Source: Aralia elata (taxonomy: Eukaryota; Streptophyta; Magnoliopsida; Apiales; Araliaceae). From it: a DNA stretch of 64,000 nt. The first letter of the stretch is position 1; every line of letters starts with the position of its first letter. The notes beneath the pieces were generated by a model, which was given only the letters and a program-made list of their open reading frames with translations, was not told the origin of the DNA and ran no database searches. Below, piece by piece: positions 47,381 through 58,105 of the stretch. A program made the position numbers and the translations under genes. The stretch covers positions 20,521,506 to 20,585,505 of the forward strand of contig CM068379.1 of assembly GCA_034770075.1 (NCBI GenBank). The letters are read 5' to 3'.

Positions 47381-48995
47381 CTTGTTATTCCCAAAGGCAC
47401 AAAAGAGATTTAGAAGGGGATTGAATATATTTTTAAAATTTTCATTTTAAGAAATTTGTTACCAAATAATTAACAAGGTTAATTTATAATGATATATGCA
47501 AAACGAAATAAGTTTGAAAAATCCATTCAAAGATTAAATGAAAATCTAAAACTCTAAATTTATTGTAGTTGTATAAACTAGTCATAGTGAGAAATCATAG
47601 AGTGACAAAAATAATTTACAGAAAGTAAAGAACACAAAATTTTTTTAAGAGGTTCGAAGTACAAAAGTCTTCTAGTCCTCTCTTCTACTCCAAGAGTATG
47701 GATGATCTACTAAGGATGGGGTGGTTACACAAACCAAGCTCACTAAGAGCAATTACAACATAGATTCACAAAGAATCATTAAGTTATAAAGACTTAGATC
47801 AAATAGATCTAATCATAATCACAAAGAATAAGTTGTTGTTTGAGGTGCTGCTAATTTGCTTTAAGGTCTCCTTCAAATGTATTAGTAGCAATAAGTTACT
47901 CTTTGGATCGTAGGGTAGAGCACTTGAATATTTGAGCTTTTTGGCACTTGATTCGTGAAGATCAGTTTTATTCAGTGTTGTAGTAGCAATCTTTTTATAG
48001 TCTTTCATTGGTATTTTCCCGTTGGATTGCTATCATTGCTCCAAATAGCCTAGGAAATATGTCAATTGATAATTCTTTTGACTTCTAATTGTTGTCTGTT
48101 GGACTAAAAGTTGTGGCTTTCGATAGTACTAAGTTTGGTGTAGCAGTAGACGCGTGTCCTTGTCCTTGTGTAGATAACTATTGAAAAAGTTGTGTTGTCT
48201 CTTCATCCTTATTGCTAACTCATTTGAATATCAACTTGGAATTGTGTGAGTTAAGATTGTATGACTATTGTCATAAACCAGCCATTACCATGTCAGACTT
48301 CTATACTCTAGGAATTTTGATAGCTTTGTCTAGAATCGTAGACACTACAAGAAAAAGGCTTATCTGCGACCGCATTTCTGCGACCGCAATCCGTCGCAGA
48401 TACGTATCCGCGACCGAATACGGTCGTTGATAGTGGTCACACATAATCTGGTCACTGTGTGGACCTCAGCGACCACTATTAGCGATGGCCATATCAGCGA
48501 CCGATTTATAGCGACCGATTCCATCGCTAAGCTGAGTCACCATGAGTCAGGTCTCAGGGGTGACGTGGCCCACGTGTCAGCGACCGCAATAGTCGCTAAT
48601 ACCCTCAAGCCATACTCGGTCGCTGATAGGTGTTAGCGACCGCATGCAGTCGTTGATACTTAATTTAAAAAAAAAAACAATTGACCAGATTTGTGGATTT
48701 TCCAAAGAAATTGTACTTGTTTGTACCTGCTTTATATCCCAACACACAACAGTATCTATAAATAAACCAACATCCATACAAATCCATTGATATACAAATA
48801 ATTAAAACCAACACAATATATATAAACATTCACGCATGTATAAACATAAACAAGTACCGTCCGACTAAAATTTATATACAAATATAACATCAGACGTACA
48901 ATATAAACTCCGTACGTACATTCAGTCGGTAAAAAAAAGAATAATACAAATGTAGAACATGAGAAGAGGAGAATACGTACAAATGTCTTCACGCA

Positions 48996-49300
48996 TCAAA
49001 TATCGTCCAAATGGGACTGTAAGAAAAAAAATAAAACATGTTAAATATAATATATATATATATATATGTTGATACTGGTATGACTTATGCAAAGCAAAAA
49101 ACGACCATTTATTTTGTATTACAATAACAAAAAGCTAAACATAAACTAAACTAAACATGCAAAGCTAATGACAAGATTACCTCGACGTCATCCTGCTGTT
49201 GTGCTGCTCTCGCCACTACATAAGCTAACTCCGCAGGACTCAGAGACTGCAGATGCCCGCCAAGTATAAGAAAAAGATTATGATCTTGATAGTCGGTCAT
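48996..49300 (-). other. Possible two-exon coding tail next to the hairpin
   Basis: Directly outside the left arm the minus strand opens a 40-codon frame (from ATG 49300; LSPAELAYVVARAAQQQDD near its end). It reaches a GTAATC donor at 49180, and after a 164-base intron with a TTTTTTTTCTTACAG acceptor at 49017 it closes with SHLDDI and a stop (48996). Frame and splice signals agree, but the frame is short and I do not recognise it. It may be the end of a captured or transposon gene whose transcript would run through the hairpin. Confidence 0.35.
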
Positions 49301-49303
49301 CGT

Positions 49304-49626
49304 CGATAAAGTTTGCCCCCAATACTCCTTGAGAAGTGTAAGCTAGTTTTGTCCCACCTCTCCATGGAATCGAGAAACATCCTCGGTTTTAAAGCCCTAG
49401 GCATTTTAGCTGGTGCTCCTGTTTTTGCAAAATCAACTGTCATAGAGTGAAAGGTTGCCAACTGAAGAATTTTTTTACTCATAACTTTATCTAACTCAAG
49501 GTCTGCACGTACCAAATGTGCAGTAGAGATTGTACCCAAGGTATCATTGATCAGATAATCAAGAAATAACTTTAGAATTTCCTATAAATTCAGTAAACTG
49601 GGAAATATGAGAGACAGAGGGAGAGT
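49304..49626 (-). pseudogene. RNA-dependent RNA polymerase (RDR) fragment, left hairpin arm
   Basis: On the minus strand about 85 codons read DYLINDTLGTISTAHLVRAD, then KKILQLATFHSMTVDFAKTG, then APAKMPRALKPRMFLDSMER and SIGGKLYRR. This is the conserved region of plant RDR proteins downstream of their catalytic DxDGD motif (pattern: NDxLGxIxxAHxV ... LHSxAVDFxKTGxPAxxPxxLxPxxxPDFM). The family assignment is by recalled pattern. The catalytic motif is not included, so the piece cannot be a polymerase. A full RDR has about 1000 residues. The parent gene is not in the window. Confidence 0.85.
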
Positions 49627-49649
49627 GTTGACAACATAATTATCTCAAA

Positions 49650-49976
49650 ACTCTCCCTTTGTCTCTCATATTTCCCAGTCAAAGTGATTTTGTAAGAAAT
49701 TCAAAAGTTGTTTGTTGATTATCTAATCAATGATACCTTGGGTACAATCTCTACTGCACATTTGGTACGTACAAACCTTGAGTCAGATAAAGCTATGAAT
49801 AAAAAATTTCTTCAGTTGGTAACCTTTCACTCTATGGTAGTTGATTTTGCAAAAACAGGAGCACCAGCTGAAATGCCTAGGGCTTTTCAACTGAGGATGT
49901 TTCCCGATTTCATGGAGAGGTGAGACAAACCAGCTTAATTACACATCTCAAGGAGTACTGGGGGGAAACTTTATCG
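49650..49976 (+). pseudogene. RNA-dependent RNA polymerase (RDR) fragment, right hairpin arm
   Basis: Forward copy of the same fragment. Reads FVDYLINDTLGTISTAHLVR, then KKFLQLVTFHSMVVDFAKTG and APAEMPRAFQLRMFPDFMER, with a stop directly after MER at 49921. This arm keeps PDFMER, which the left arm has changed to LDSMER, and the left arm keeps the Trp that has become a stop here, so the two arms have mutated independently since duplication. Upstream the frame extends a few codons (EIQKLF) before a stop. Confidence 0.85.
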
Positions 49977-52285
49977 TGCTAGTGTTGAATCTACAGTGTA
50001 TGAGAAGTCGCACTGTGTTTGTTCAAAGAATATAATATCATCCAAGACGTTTATATAAAATACTCAAAGATATGTTTATATACTCGAAGACATTTATTTT
50101 TTATTCTTTTCTTTTCCAATCAAGCTATTAAAGTTTTCCTTTCTTATCATTTTTGTCTAAAACTCACAAACATAGTGTTTGTTAGCAACCACCGTAGTAA
50201 TTAAGTATCAAACTCAACATGCAAGATATTAAGTTAAATTCTCAACATATCTTTCTTATCTCATAAATATTCTTCCAACCTTACAATTTAACCAAATATT
50301 AGAACAATATAATCTCCCTGAAAAATTCTAAAATCAGCCAAAAATACTCACCATAAACTAAAAAATGAGGATAAAAGACTTTAAAGTAGATTCAACATGC
50401 TACCTGATAGTTCTATAGATCTAGTTATAATGAAACATGAAATATGAAATCAAAACACAAAATAGGACAACATACGAACTATCTAATGGTAATGGCAACG
50501 ACATAATTAATGTATGGTAAATTCGCTCAAATATTGACTCCAAAAATAATCATTATAAAAATTATAATGGCGTAGACAAAAAAAGTAAGCAATACCTACA
50601 TCGCTCCATCTTTTGCCAACATACAACAATACCTACATTAATGGGTTATGAAACTCACCCACCCACATCAAATCAATTGGTAAAACAACCCTACTAAAAG
50701 AATTACTAGCTAGTTAAATACTACTATTGTCCAATTTTTTATTTTTCTTTTTTCTTTTTCTTTTTCTTTCTAAAACTACCATATCCCTTCAACTATACAC
50801 ATGTTTTCCTTTCTTTTTAATTGTCCAAATATTTGTTCTTTAATATTCTTGTTTATTTGGAATTTTGAATTGACTTTTGTTTTAATATCATATTCTTCCG
50901 TTTACAAAAAGAGTTATATTGTATTGCTTTAAAGTCAATATAATTTAAAGTTGATGTGATTCATATAATTTTTAAAAATAATAAAAATTTTAATCAGTAT
51001 TATATAAAGATCATAATAATAACAATATATTAATTATATGGGCTTGTTCATTTGGTGGCGCAGTCGGAGCGATTTATTTGGTTCAAAAGCAACATGTATC
51101 TAAAGACGAGAGTAACTATACTATATTTGTGAACGAAATAAATTGCATTTAGAATAAGCAGCTAGATAAATAAAAAAAATAAAATTAGGTGCATTTAACT
51201 TTCAAAAATCTAAAAATGGATCAGCCAAACATGCACTATATATGTCATTGTTTTTAGTGTTTCTTTTATGACATTGATAATTTTCTACATCAATTTTAAA
51301 ATATAATGAGTGGCAATAAAAGGAATATAATTAAGTTAGGCCAAAAGAATATATACTCTTATCTTTTGATCTAATTCAAATTTTAAAATACCCTCGAATT
51401 GTTTGTCCTAATCCAATTCTTGAAATGTTTGACATGTAAAAAAAATTGGAATACAGAGATCAAACAAAAGAGCCAAAGGAGGAGATCGAGAATCAGTACC
51501 GGCGACTTGGGGCGGCGTGGAATCACCGGTGTCGCTCCCTTTTCTCCCTCTTTTCTTTTTCTTTCTTCTTTATCTTTCTTCGTCTTCTGCCCGACTGTCT
51601 GGTGTTGATGGAGTTTAAAAGGATCAGCGACCGCTTTCGGCGACCACATGCGGTCGCTGTTTTTTATTGATGTGGATGAATTAGCGACCGATATGTGGTC
51701 GTTGTTACCGATTGGTCACAATAAGTCTCCCCCGCCAATATTTCCACAAAATTTATGGCTGTAAAATTATAATAGCGACCGCTCAGCGACCGAAATGCAG
51801 TCGCTAATGGAAATAGCGACTACTTGTAAGTGCGGTCACTATTACTAGCATTAGCGACCGAATAATGCGGTCACAGATAATCTTGATCGCTACCAGGCCA
51901 TTTTCTTGTAGTGAGAGTTAGTCTTCAGATCGTTAAGTGTCCTTACTCAACGGTATTGACTTTATGATTCTTAGTGGCTCTGCGATATGGCTCTACGATT
52001 TGGCTCTTCACTCAACGATTTCATATATGCTTTCCTTACTCTGGGATCTTATAGTGACTTCAGCTTTTACTTAACGAAACGCTTGCATACTTGATCTGTT
52101 TCAACTATTACAAAATTACATGGTTATATCCTTTGATTTTGGATATACCTAACAAATTAGATCCCTAACTATGTCCTTTTACATAGAATTTTTCATAAGT
52201 ACTTTACAAAACTTATTCGTTTTTACAAATATACTTTATAGCACATTTATCATCAAATTAAATAGGGAACAACATAAATACAACA

Positions 52286-53152
52286 AATCAAAAAGACTTG
52301 GTTAGATCAAAAAGATAGGCTAAATTCTTGTTTCCTTATAAAACTACGATACTATTTCCAATTTCTTATTTGAATTGGTAAATAATAAAAGTAGACTTGG
52401 TGTAGGAAAAATCAAAGGTTGAAACAAAAAAAAAGTAGGACGAACCAAATTGTATATTTAATTATAGTATAGATAGATAGATAATCTCATGTTATGTTTG
52501 TTTTGTCTATGATTATTTAAAAGATTGGATAAAAAAATTATCGTTTATACTATTATACCCTTACCAATAATAACAAAAAGATCGTATTCTCAATGGTATG
52601 AGTATAAATGAATATAATACGATACACTGGTCATTTTTCAAAAAGGTTAAAATTAGGTTTGTCTACAAATTTTTATCCCAAAATGGTAGAGAGTATAATA
52701 CTTGGTTGGACATAGTATTAAATAATCCGTGTTCTAAGTCATTTATTATTCCTGAAGTAATAGTCTCAAGTTCAATTTTAAAAATAAACAAGTGACTTAG
52801 GATTAATAGTCAAATCCCAATGTTGTCATTGAAAACAAAGATGGCCCAAAGGGTAAACTACGTTGTTTAATTAAGTAGCCTCAGTCAAATGTGGCTAATT
52901 TGGCTAATTAAGGCATGTCTTATATAATATTTTTTTTCTACGGTACTATTGTTATATGCACACTCTAGATTACTAGTTGTACATCTAAAAATAACACAGT
53001 GACTAATATACTCTCAATAAATAAGCAATCATTTCATACTTTTACATGTGTCCAATTTTCTCTTTAGTCTATTATACATTATTCTTATAAAACAATATAT
53101 AGTTATCAAATATAAGAAGATTATACATTATAATTATAAAACAATATATAGT
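52286..53152. other. A+T-rich flank, nothing recognised
   Basis: Flank of the SIRE-like element. A segment containing ACAATATATAGTTATCAAATA occurs twice about 50 bases apart (53090-53115 and 53142-53162). No gene seen. Confidence 0.55.
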
Positions 53153-53162
53153 TATCAAATAT

Positions 53163-53333
53163 GATAAGTTTATGTACACTACTCCAAACACTACATTTTA
53201 CACTACATTGCACATCCAACCATTAAAAAGTGGGACCTGACACGGAAATCCACGTCAGGTCCCACTTTTTAATGGTTGGATGTGCAATGTAGTGTAAAAT
53301 GTAGTGTTTGGAGTAGTGTATGTAGACTTATCC
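53163..53333. mobile_element. Fold-back MITE with 10-bp duplication (Mutator-type)
   Basis: Nearly a complete palindrome: 67 bases from 53175 (TACACTACTCCAAACACTAC) are matched by their reverse complement ending at 53320, around a 12-base centre. The outer ends GATAAG/CTTATC extend it. TATCAAATAT occurs on both sides (53153-53162 and 53334-53343). A 9-10-base duplication is typical of Mutator-like elements. The arms look almost identical, so the insertion is probably recent. Confidence 0.87.
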
Positions 53334-53343
53334 TATCAAATAT

Positions 53344-54205
53344 AAGCAATTAAGTAAAAGTCGTTGTAATAGATGATTGAACACTAGTTAATAAAGAAAA
53401 AATAATCAAAATTCATATAATTGTCTAAAAATAATAAATAATCATGTCTTCCTAATAACACAAAATAAACTCATTATCATCATTTTAATTTTACAATTAT
53501 GTTGTCTTATGTATCTTAATGTTCATCTTCCTAGTGTTTTTTGTCATGCTAAAAATAATTGTTCATTTTAAATTAATTTGCTGAATGTTACAATTTGAAT
53601 AACACTTTAATTATATACACTAGAACTTATCAAAATTACAATAATTAATTCTTCTTCTTATTTTCCTTTTTTAACAATATTTTATCATCTCTAAAATATC
53701 GTACTCATTATTTAAGTATCATCTATTATAATATTCAAAGTTTGAATGATAAACTAGCATGAAAATATATTTTAACAAAAGTAACAATTTCTTGTGAATT
53801 AAGCAGAAAGTGATAAAAGAAATTACATAGAGAGTAATGTCCTTTAAAGTAGTTAAATATCAACATATATATACCACCAAAATGACATGCTCATACAAAA
53901 CATTTGGTATCAAACTATCAACATAATTTTCTTTTGAAGCCAATTATCAATATACTCCAGATGTTTCAAAAATAAAAATGAGTAACGCTAAGTAATCAAA
54001 TTTTTGACCTCAAATGAATCTAAAATAATATGGCATTGAATATTTTCATGATAATTTATGGTATAGCCAATTACATGATCAGATCTATTTGACCAATGTT
54101 ATGATAACACATCATTTGGGACACTTTTTGAGACCCAAAATTTGAGACCCATAGCATCACCCAAGAAAAATATACTTAGATATCTTACGGAACAAAATTT
54201 ATAAA
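53344..54205. other. A+T-rich DNA, nothing recognised
   Basis: About 860 bases of low-complexity sequence with no supported feature. Confidence 0.55.
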
Positions 54206-55597
54206 AAAAATGCTAAATACACTTCTATTACACCAAGTTTCATCAAATTCATAAGTAATTGGACTTACAAATAACTACATAAACGACTGAATTGCATATA
54301 ATGTCGACCTTAAAATCATTTTTTGACAAAAATTGACCGAAATACTCTATTTGGCGACAACTCGTTTGCTTAATTTTATATGGTTGAGCGTATTCAGATA
54401 CGGTTAAAAATATTAATTTCAGAAATTATTTCTATAATAACTAACTAAAGCCTTAATAATGTAAAAAAAAAAAAACTAAGTTAAAAAAATCACCATTGAT
54501 ATTGTCCCAATAAAAGACTGACAGTTAGGGTTCATAACCTATCAAAAATTCAAAACCCATGTCAAAAAATCATCCCCACATATTCATTATCTGAATTGGG
54601 ATTTCAGCTTGCAATAAAGGGAGATTTATGGAGAGAAAGAAATCGGCAATGATAAAGTTGTTAAAAGAGCTACCACATCATTCAAATTAGGAGTGCAATC
54701 AACGCCTTTCCATGAATATTAGCTCGGGTAGGATGAATTTGATTGGAGGGCGTGGCCGCGAACAGGAGCGAAGACGGAGGCTGGGTTTTGAACTTGAAGA
54801 AGCGGCGACGGCTGGGTTTTTTTGGAGTTGAAGAAAGAGGCGAGGTTGGGGGAGTTGAAGTAAGCGGCGATGGCTGAAAAAGATGAAAGAGGCAGGCGAC
54901 ATATTTCAAGGAGATGGTGGAACTCTAGTGATAAGCAGTAACAAATTTCCTCCATTTTTCCCTTCTTTTTGATTTAATTTGATACCCTATTGGAATTTGT
55001 TGAATTTCTTAAAAGAATATTAGACGAATTTTTTCAACAAAGAATGTTCTTCGAAAAGATTTGGGTTCGTTCACTGTTAAAAATTGAGACTTTCCATAGT
55101 TTTCAAACCGAAAGTGGAAGGCAGCGACATCAATTGTAGGCCAAGCTGACAAGCCAAGTTTTTTTTTTTTTTTTTTTTTTGGTGGTGGTGGAGGGGACTA
55201 CATTTTAGTGGTGATGAACCGGGGGTTTGGTGGAAAATTATGATAAACATTTTTTTTCTTTTTTACTTTTATATATTTTATTTTGAATTAATAATATAAT
55301 ATTCTTTTTATACAATTTAGAAGTATTTTAATTTGAGGTTAATTGTATTTTGAAGAATTTTAATTTTTTTAATGACGTCAAATCCTATCTGAATACGATC
55401 AAACCATATAAAAGCGATCAGATTGTCGGCTAGGTCGGACATTCCGCTTAATTTCAGTCGAAAAATAATTATTTTTTTGGGGGGTGGACATTATATGCAA
55501 TTCAGTAGTTTATATAATAATTAGTAAGCCTAATTACTTTAGAGACTAAATTATGAATTGGGTGAAACTTGATGTAAAAGAAGTGTATTTATCCCTT
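54206..55597. mobile_element. Mutator-like element with long inverted ends
   Basis: The left segment 54211-54435 is the imperfect reverse complement of 55370-55597, about 220 bases. Outer ends read CTAAATACACTTCTATTACACC on the left and, inverted, AAGGGATAAATACACTTCT on the right, the style of plant Mutator-like TIRs. Sequence in between (54480-55140) holds overlapping short reverse ORFs (54682-54955), a G+C-richer block and a 22-base T run near 55160; no transposase is seen. The right-end segment recurs at 57350-57590. I did not find a clean target duplication. Confidence 0.65.
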
Positions 55598-55802
55598 ATA
55601 AATATTTATTTTTAATGCGTGTATATATAAGTATTATATTATTTAAAAAAGTAAAAGGATAAATTAGACATTTGATATAAATGAATGAACTCATTTCACA
55701 CTAAATAAGGGTACATTAGTCATTTTATTGCTTTTGAGTGTGCAATTAGTAATCTAGAGTTTGTATATATTAGCACATTTTTCCTATATATAAGAAAATT
55801 AA

Positions 55803-55824
55803 ATACACTCTATCTATCTATCTC

Positions 55825-55869
<45 letters not shown>

Positions 55870-55895
55870 GTGTGTGTATATATATATATATATAT
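55803..55895. repeat. Compound microsatellite
   Basis: CTAT, then CT, then TA, TG and again TA repeats in direct succession. Two MITEs lie directly at or near its downstream edge. Confidence 0.95.
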
Positions 55896-56162
55896 GAGGA
55901 TGGATTTAAAATATACATCTTAAATAACATACTTCTCTTAAATAGCATACATTTATTAAAACTACGTCGTTTTAAAAATTCTTTTAAAAAACAAGTGAGG
56001 CCGCATGTGGTATTTTTGTAAATAAAAAGAAAGTAAGTGAGACCACTCTCTTTTAATATTATTTTGTTTTTTAAAAGAATCTCCAAAACAATATAGTTTT
56101 AATAAAGATATGCTATTTAAGAAAGATATACTATTTAAAAGATATACTTTAGATTCATCCTC
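55896..56162. mobile_element. Fold-back MITE in a TA microsatellite
   Basis: The left end GAGGATGGATTTAAAATATAC is matched by the reverse complement of the right end GTATATC...GATTCATCCTC. Similarity continues inward about 110 bases (TCTTAAATA, TTATTAAAACTA). It is flanked on both sides by TA repeats, so the target duplication cannot be read. Confidence 0.75.
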
Positions 56163-56177
56163 GTGTATATATATAGA

Positions 56178-56827
56178 GTACCAATCCACAACAAGCGTTT
56201 GCTGCCACAACCAAATTGTTCCCTGCCGCTACAGGCTGTAGTGGCAGGAAAGAAATTTTTTTTGGCAAAGGTAAGTTGGCTTACAATACGTAATTAAACA
56301 TATCAGTTTTTTGGTCTCTTTATGTACTTCCATACCCAACTGTCATCATTTATTATCATAAAGTATATTATAAAAACATACACAATTTTAGTTTCCTCCA
56401 ATATATTAAAAACTTATAGATATATTTTATTTTTAAGTTAATTTATGAAATACTAAAATATATTTGTTACTTTTAAAATTTTAATATTTTATATTTTAGT
56501 ATTTCATAAATTAACTTAAAAATAAAATATATCTATAAGTTTTTAATATATTGGAGGAAACTAAAATTTTGTATGTTTTTATAATATACTTTATGATAAT
56601 AAATGACAGCTGAGTATGGAAGTACATAAAGAGACCAAAAAACTAATATGTTTAATTACGTATTGTAAGGCAGCTTACATTTGCCGGAAAAAAAATATTC
56701 TTTCTTGCCACTACAGCCTGTAACGGCAAGGAGGCCAAACACTGCCGCTACAGCCTGCAGCGGCAGGGAACAATTTGGTTGTTGCGGCAAGCGCTTGCTG
56801 CGGCAAGCGCTTGCTGCGGATTGGTAC
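56178..56827. mobile_element. Large fold-back element, 650 bp
   Basis: Starts GTACCAATCCACAACAAGCG and ends with the inverse, TTGCTGCGGATTGGTAC. Left arm to about 56462, right arm from about 56492, with a centre of about 30 bases. The ends are G+C-rich with internal hairpins, such as CTGCCGCTACAGGCTGTAGTGGCAG-like palindromes at about 56224-56250 and 56740-56768; the inner parts are A+T-rich. No protein is encoded. It lies between TA runs and splits unit 1 of the tandem duplication. Confidence 0.85.

Positions 56828-56830
<3 letters not shown>

Positions 56831-56864
<34 letters not shown>
56831..56864. repeat. (TA)n microsatellite
   Basis: About 17 TA units directly right of the fold-back element. 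A second run of similar length lies at 57871-57909 in unit 2. Confidence 0.95.
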
Positions 56865-56868
<4 letters not shown>

Positions 56869-57866
56869 CCAAAAGTCCAGCTATGGCAACTCTAAAGTGG
56901 ATCGGTTACTATTTTAACAGAAAAAATAATAATTTAAAAGGGTGTTCCTCCTTAATTATGGTAACAAGTCATTACTATTGTCTATTAGAATAAGAAGAAA
57001 ATGAAGAAGAAAAAGTAACGCCTAATTTCCATACACTGCGTAATTCACAAAATCCAACTTCTATTCGAGTAAAGCACACTTGTGCTCTCTCTACATATAT
57101 TACCATATATTTTATTTTGAACTAATAATATAATATTCTTTTTATACAATAATATGTGTACATATATAATTATATAAGTTTTTAAAAACATTTTCTATTT
57201 TATAAATAATTTTTAAATTGATCAGAATAATTTTAAAAAAATGTTTTTTTATACACATCATATGGAAATTGTAAATTATAAATTATTAATGTAAATTGTA
57301 ATTAGAAGTATTTTAATTTAGAATTAATTGTATTTAGAAGAATTTTAATTTTTTAATGAAGTCAAACTGTATCTGAATACGATCAAACCATATAAAACCG
57401 ATCAGATTGTCGACCAAGTCGGGTATTTCGATCAACTTCAGCCGGAAAAAAGATTTCTTTTTTTTAGCAGGGGGATATTATATGCAATTTGGTAGTTTAT
57501 GTAATAATTAGTAAGCCTAATTACTTTAGGGACTAAATTATGAATTGAATGAAACTTGATGTAACAGAAGTGTATTTAACCCTTATAAATATTTATTTTG
57601 AATACGTGTATATATAAGTATTATGTTATTTAATAAAGTCAAAGGATAAATTAGACATTTGATACATGGATGAACTCATTTCACACTAAATAAGGGTACA
57701 TTAGTCATTTTATTGCTTTTAGATATGCAACTAGTAATCTAGAGCATGTATGCACCTTATTTTTCTTATATATATGAAAATTAAATACACTTTATATATA
57801 AAAAATAAAATAAAAATCACCAAAAGTCCAGCTATGGCAACTCTAAACTTGATCGGTTACTATTTT

Positions 57867-57911
<45 letters not shown>

Positions 57912-58105
57912 AAAGGGTGTTCCTCCTTAATTATGGTAACAAGTCATTACTACTAGAATAAGAAGAAAAGGAAAAAGAAAAATTAACGCCAAATTTCCAT
58001 ACACTCCGCAATTAACAAAATCCAACTTCTATTCGTGTAAACCACACTTGTGCTCTCTCTATATATATCTCAACAACAAACCGCCTTGTTTGAGATCAGG
58101 AGGCC

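Larger units (their letters stand above)
49304..49976. repeat. Long inverted repeat (hairpin) inside the CACTA element
   Basis: Left arm 49304-49626, right arm 49650-49976, loop of 23 bases (49627-49649). The arms are reverse complements over their full length with by-eye identity near 86%; differences include substitutions and a few short gaps. The inner 29 bases next to the loop (CTGGGAAATATGAGAGACAG side) have one mismatch. Both arms carry the same RDR-derived coding sequence. RNA from either strand would fold into a stem of more than 300 base pairs. Confidence 0.95.
48343..51913. mobile_element. CACTA (En/Spm) transposon, non-autonomous, with captured gene hairpin
   Basis: 3571 bases bounded by CACTACAAGAAAAAGG and its inverse (CCATTTTCTTGTAGTG at the right end). 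It is flanked by the 3-base duplication AGA (48340-48342 and 51914-51916). The sister LTR shows the empty site (ATCGTGGAGTTAG near 29585), which confirms both borders. Both ends carry many subterminal GCGACCG words in both orientations (48365-48655 and 51625-51880), the binding sites expected for the CACTA transposase. No transposase is encoded. The interior holds a 673-base inverted repeat derived from an RNA-dependent RNA polymerase gene and a G+C-richer block at 51480-51610 of unknown origin. Confidence 0.95.
29018..52285 (-). mobile_element. SIRE/Maximus-like copia element, nested and partly deleted
   Basis: In element order on the minus strand: 5' LTR (52285-47383, holding a CACTA insertion), primer site (47380-47369), gag (47225-45242), start of integrase (45200-44421), a gap where the rest of pol should be, an extra 3' ORF (38403-30178), polypurine tract (29978-29966) and a 3' LTR cut at 29018. 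The lineage is inferred from the UBN2-type gag with distant second zinc knuckle and the large ORF after pol. A forward non-autonomous element (38404-44420) and a reverse solo LTR (31339-35843) sit inside. Integrase core, reverse transcriptase and RNase H are absent. Confidence 0.83.
47383..52285 (-). repeat. 5' LTR of the SIRE-like element, split by a CACTA transposon
   Basis: In element orientation it starts TGTTGTATTTATG at 52285 and ends GGGAATAACA at 47383. Removing the CACTA element and one copy of its 3-base duplication leaves about 1.33 kb, a normal size for the lineage. It aligns with 29018-29965 on both sides of the insertion. The outer ten or so bases differ from the 3' LTR (short deletion). 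CTCTACGAT-like words recur at about 51949-52080, as in the other LTR. Confidence 0.88.
55270..58065. repeat. Tandem segmental duplication, two units
   Basis: Unit 1 (55270-57100) and unit 2 (57104-58065) are direct copies: the block from TTTTGAATTAATAATATAATA through GTACATTAGTCATTTTATTGC, and the block from TCACCAAAAGTCCAGCTATGG to CTTGTGCTCTCTCTA. Unit 1 is longer because two fold-back MITEs and microsatellites (55803-56864) lie inside it. The second block of unit 2 runs straight into the 5' end of a SKP1-like pseudogene, so the duplicated block looks like its promoter region. Confidence 0.85.

Noticed and set aside
55814..56086. 90-codon reverse ORF ending in an Arg/Glu repeat
   Set aside because: Its end is translated microsatellite and the rest lies in a MITE arm.
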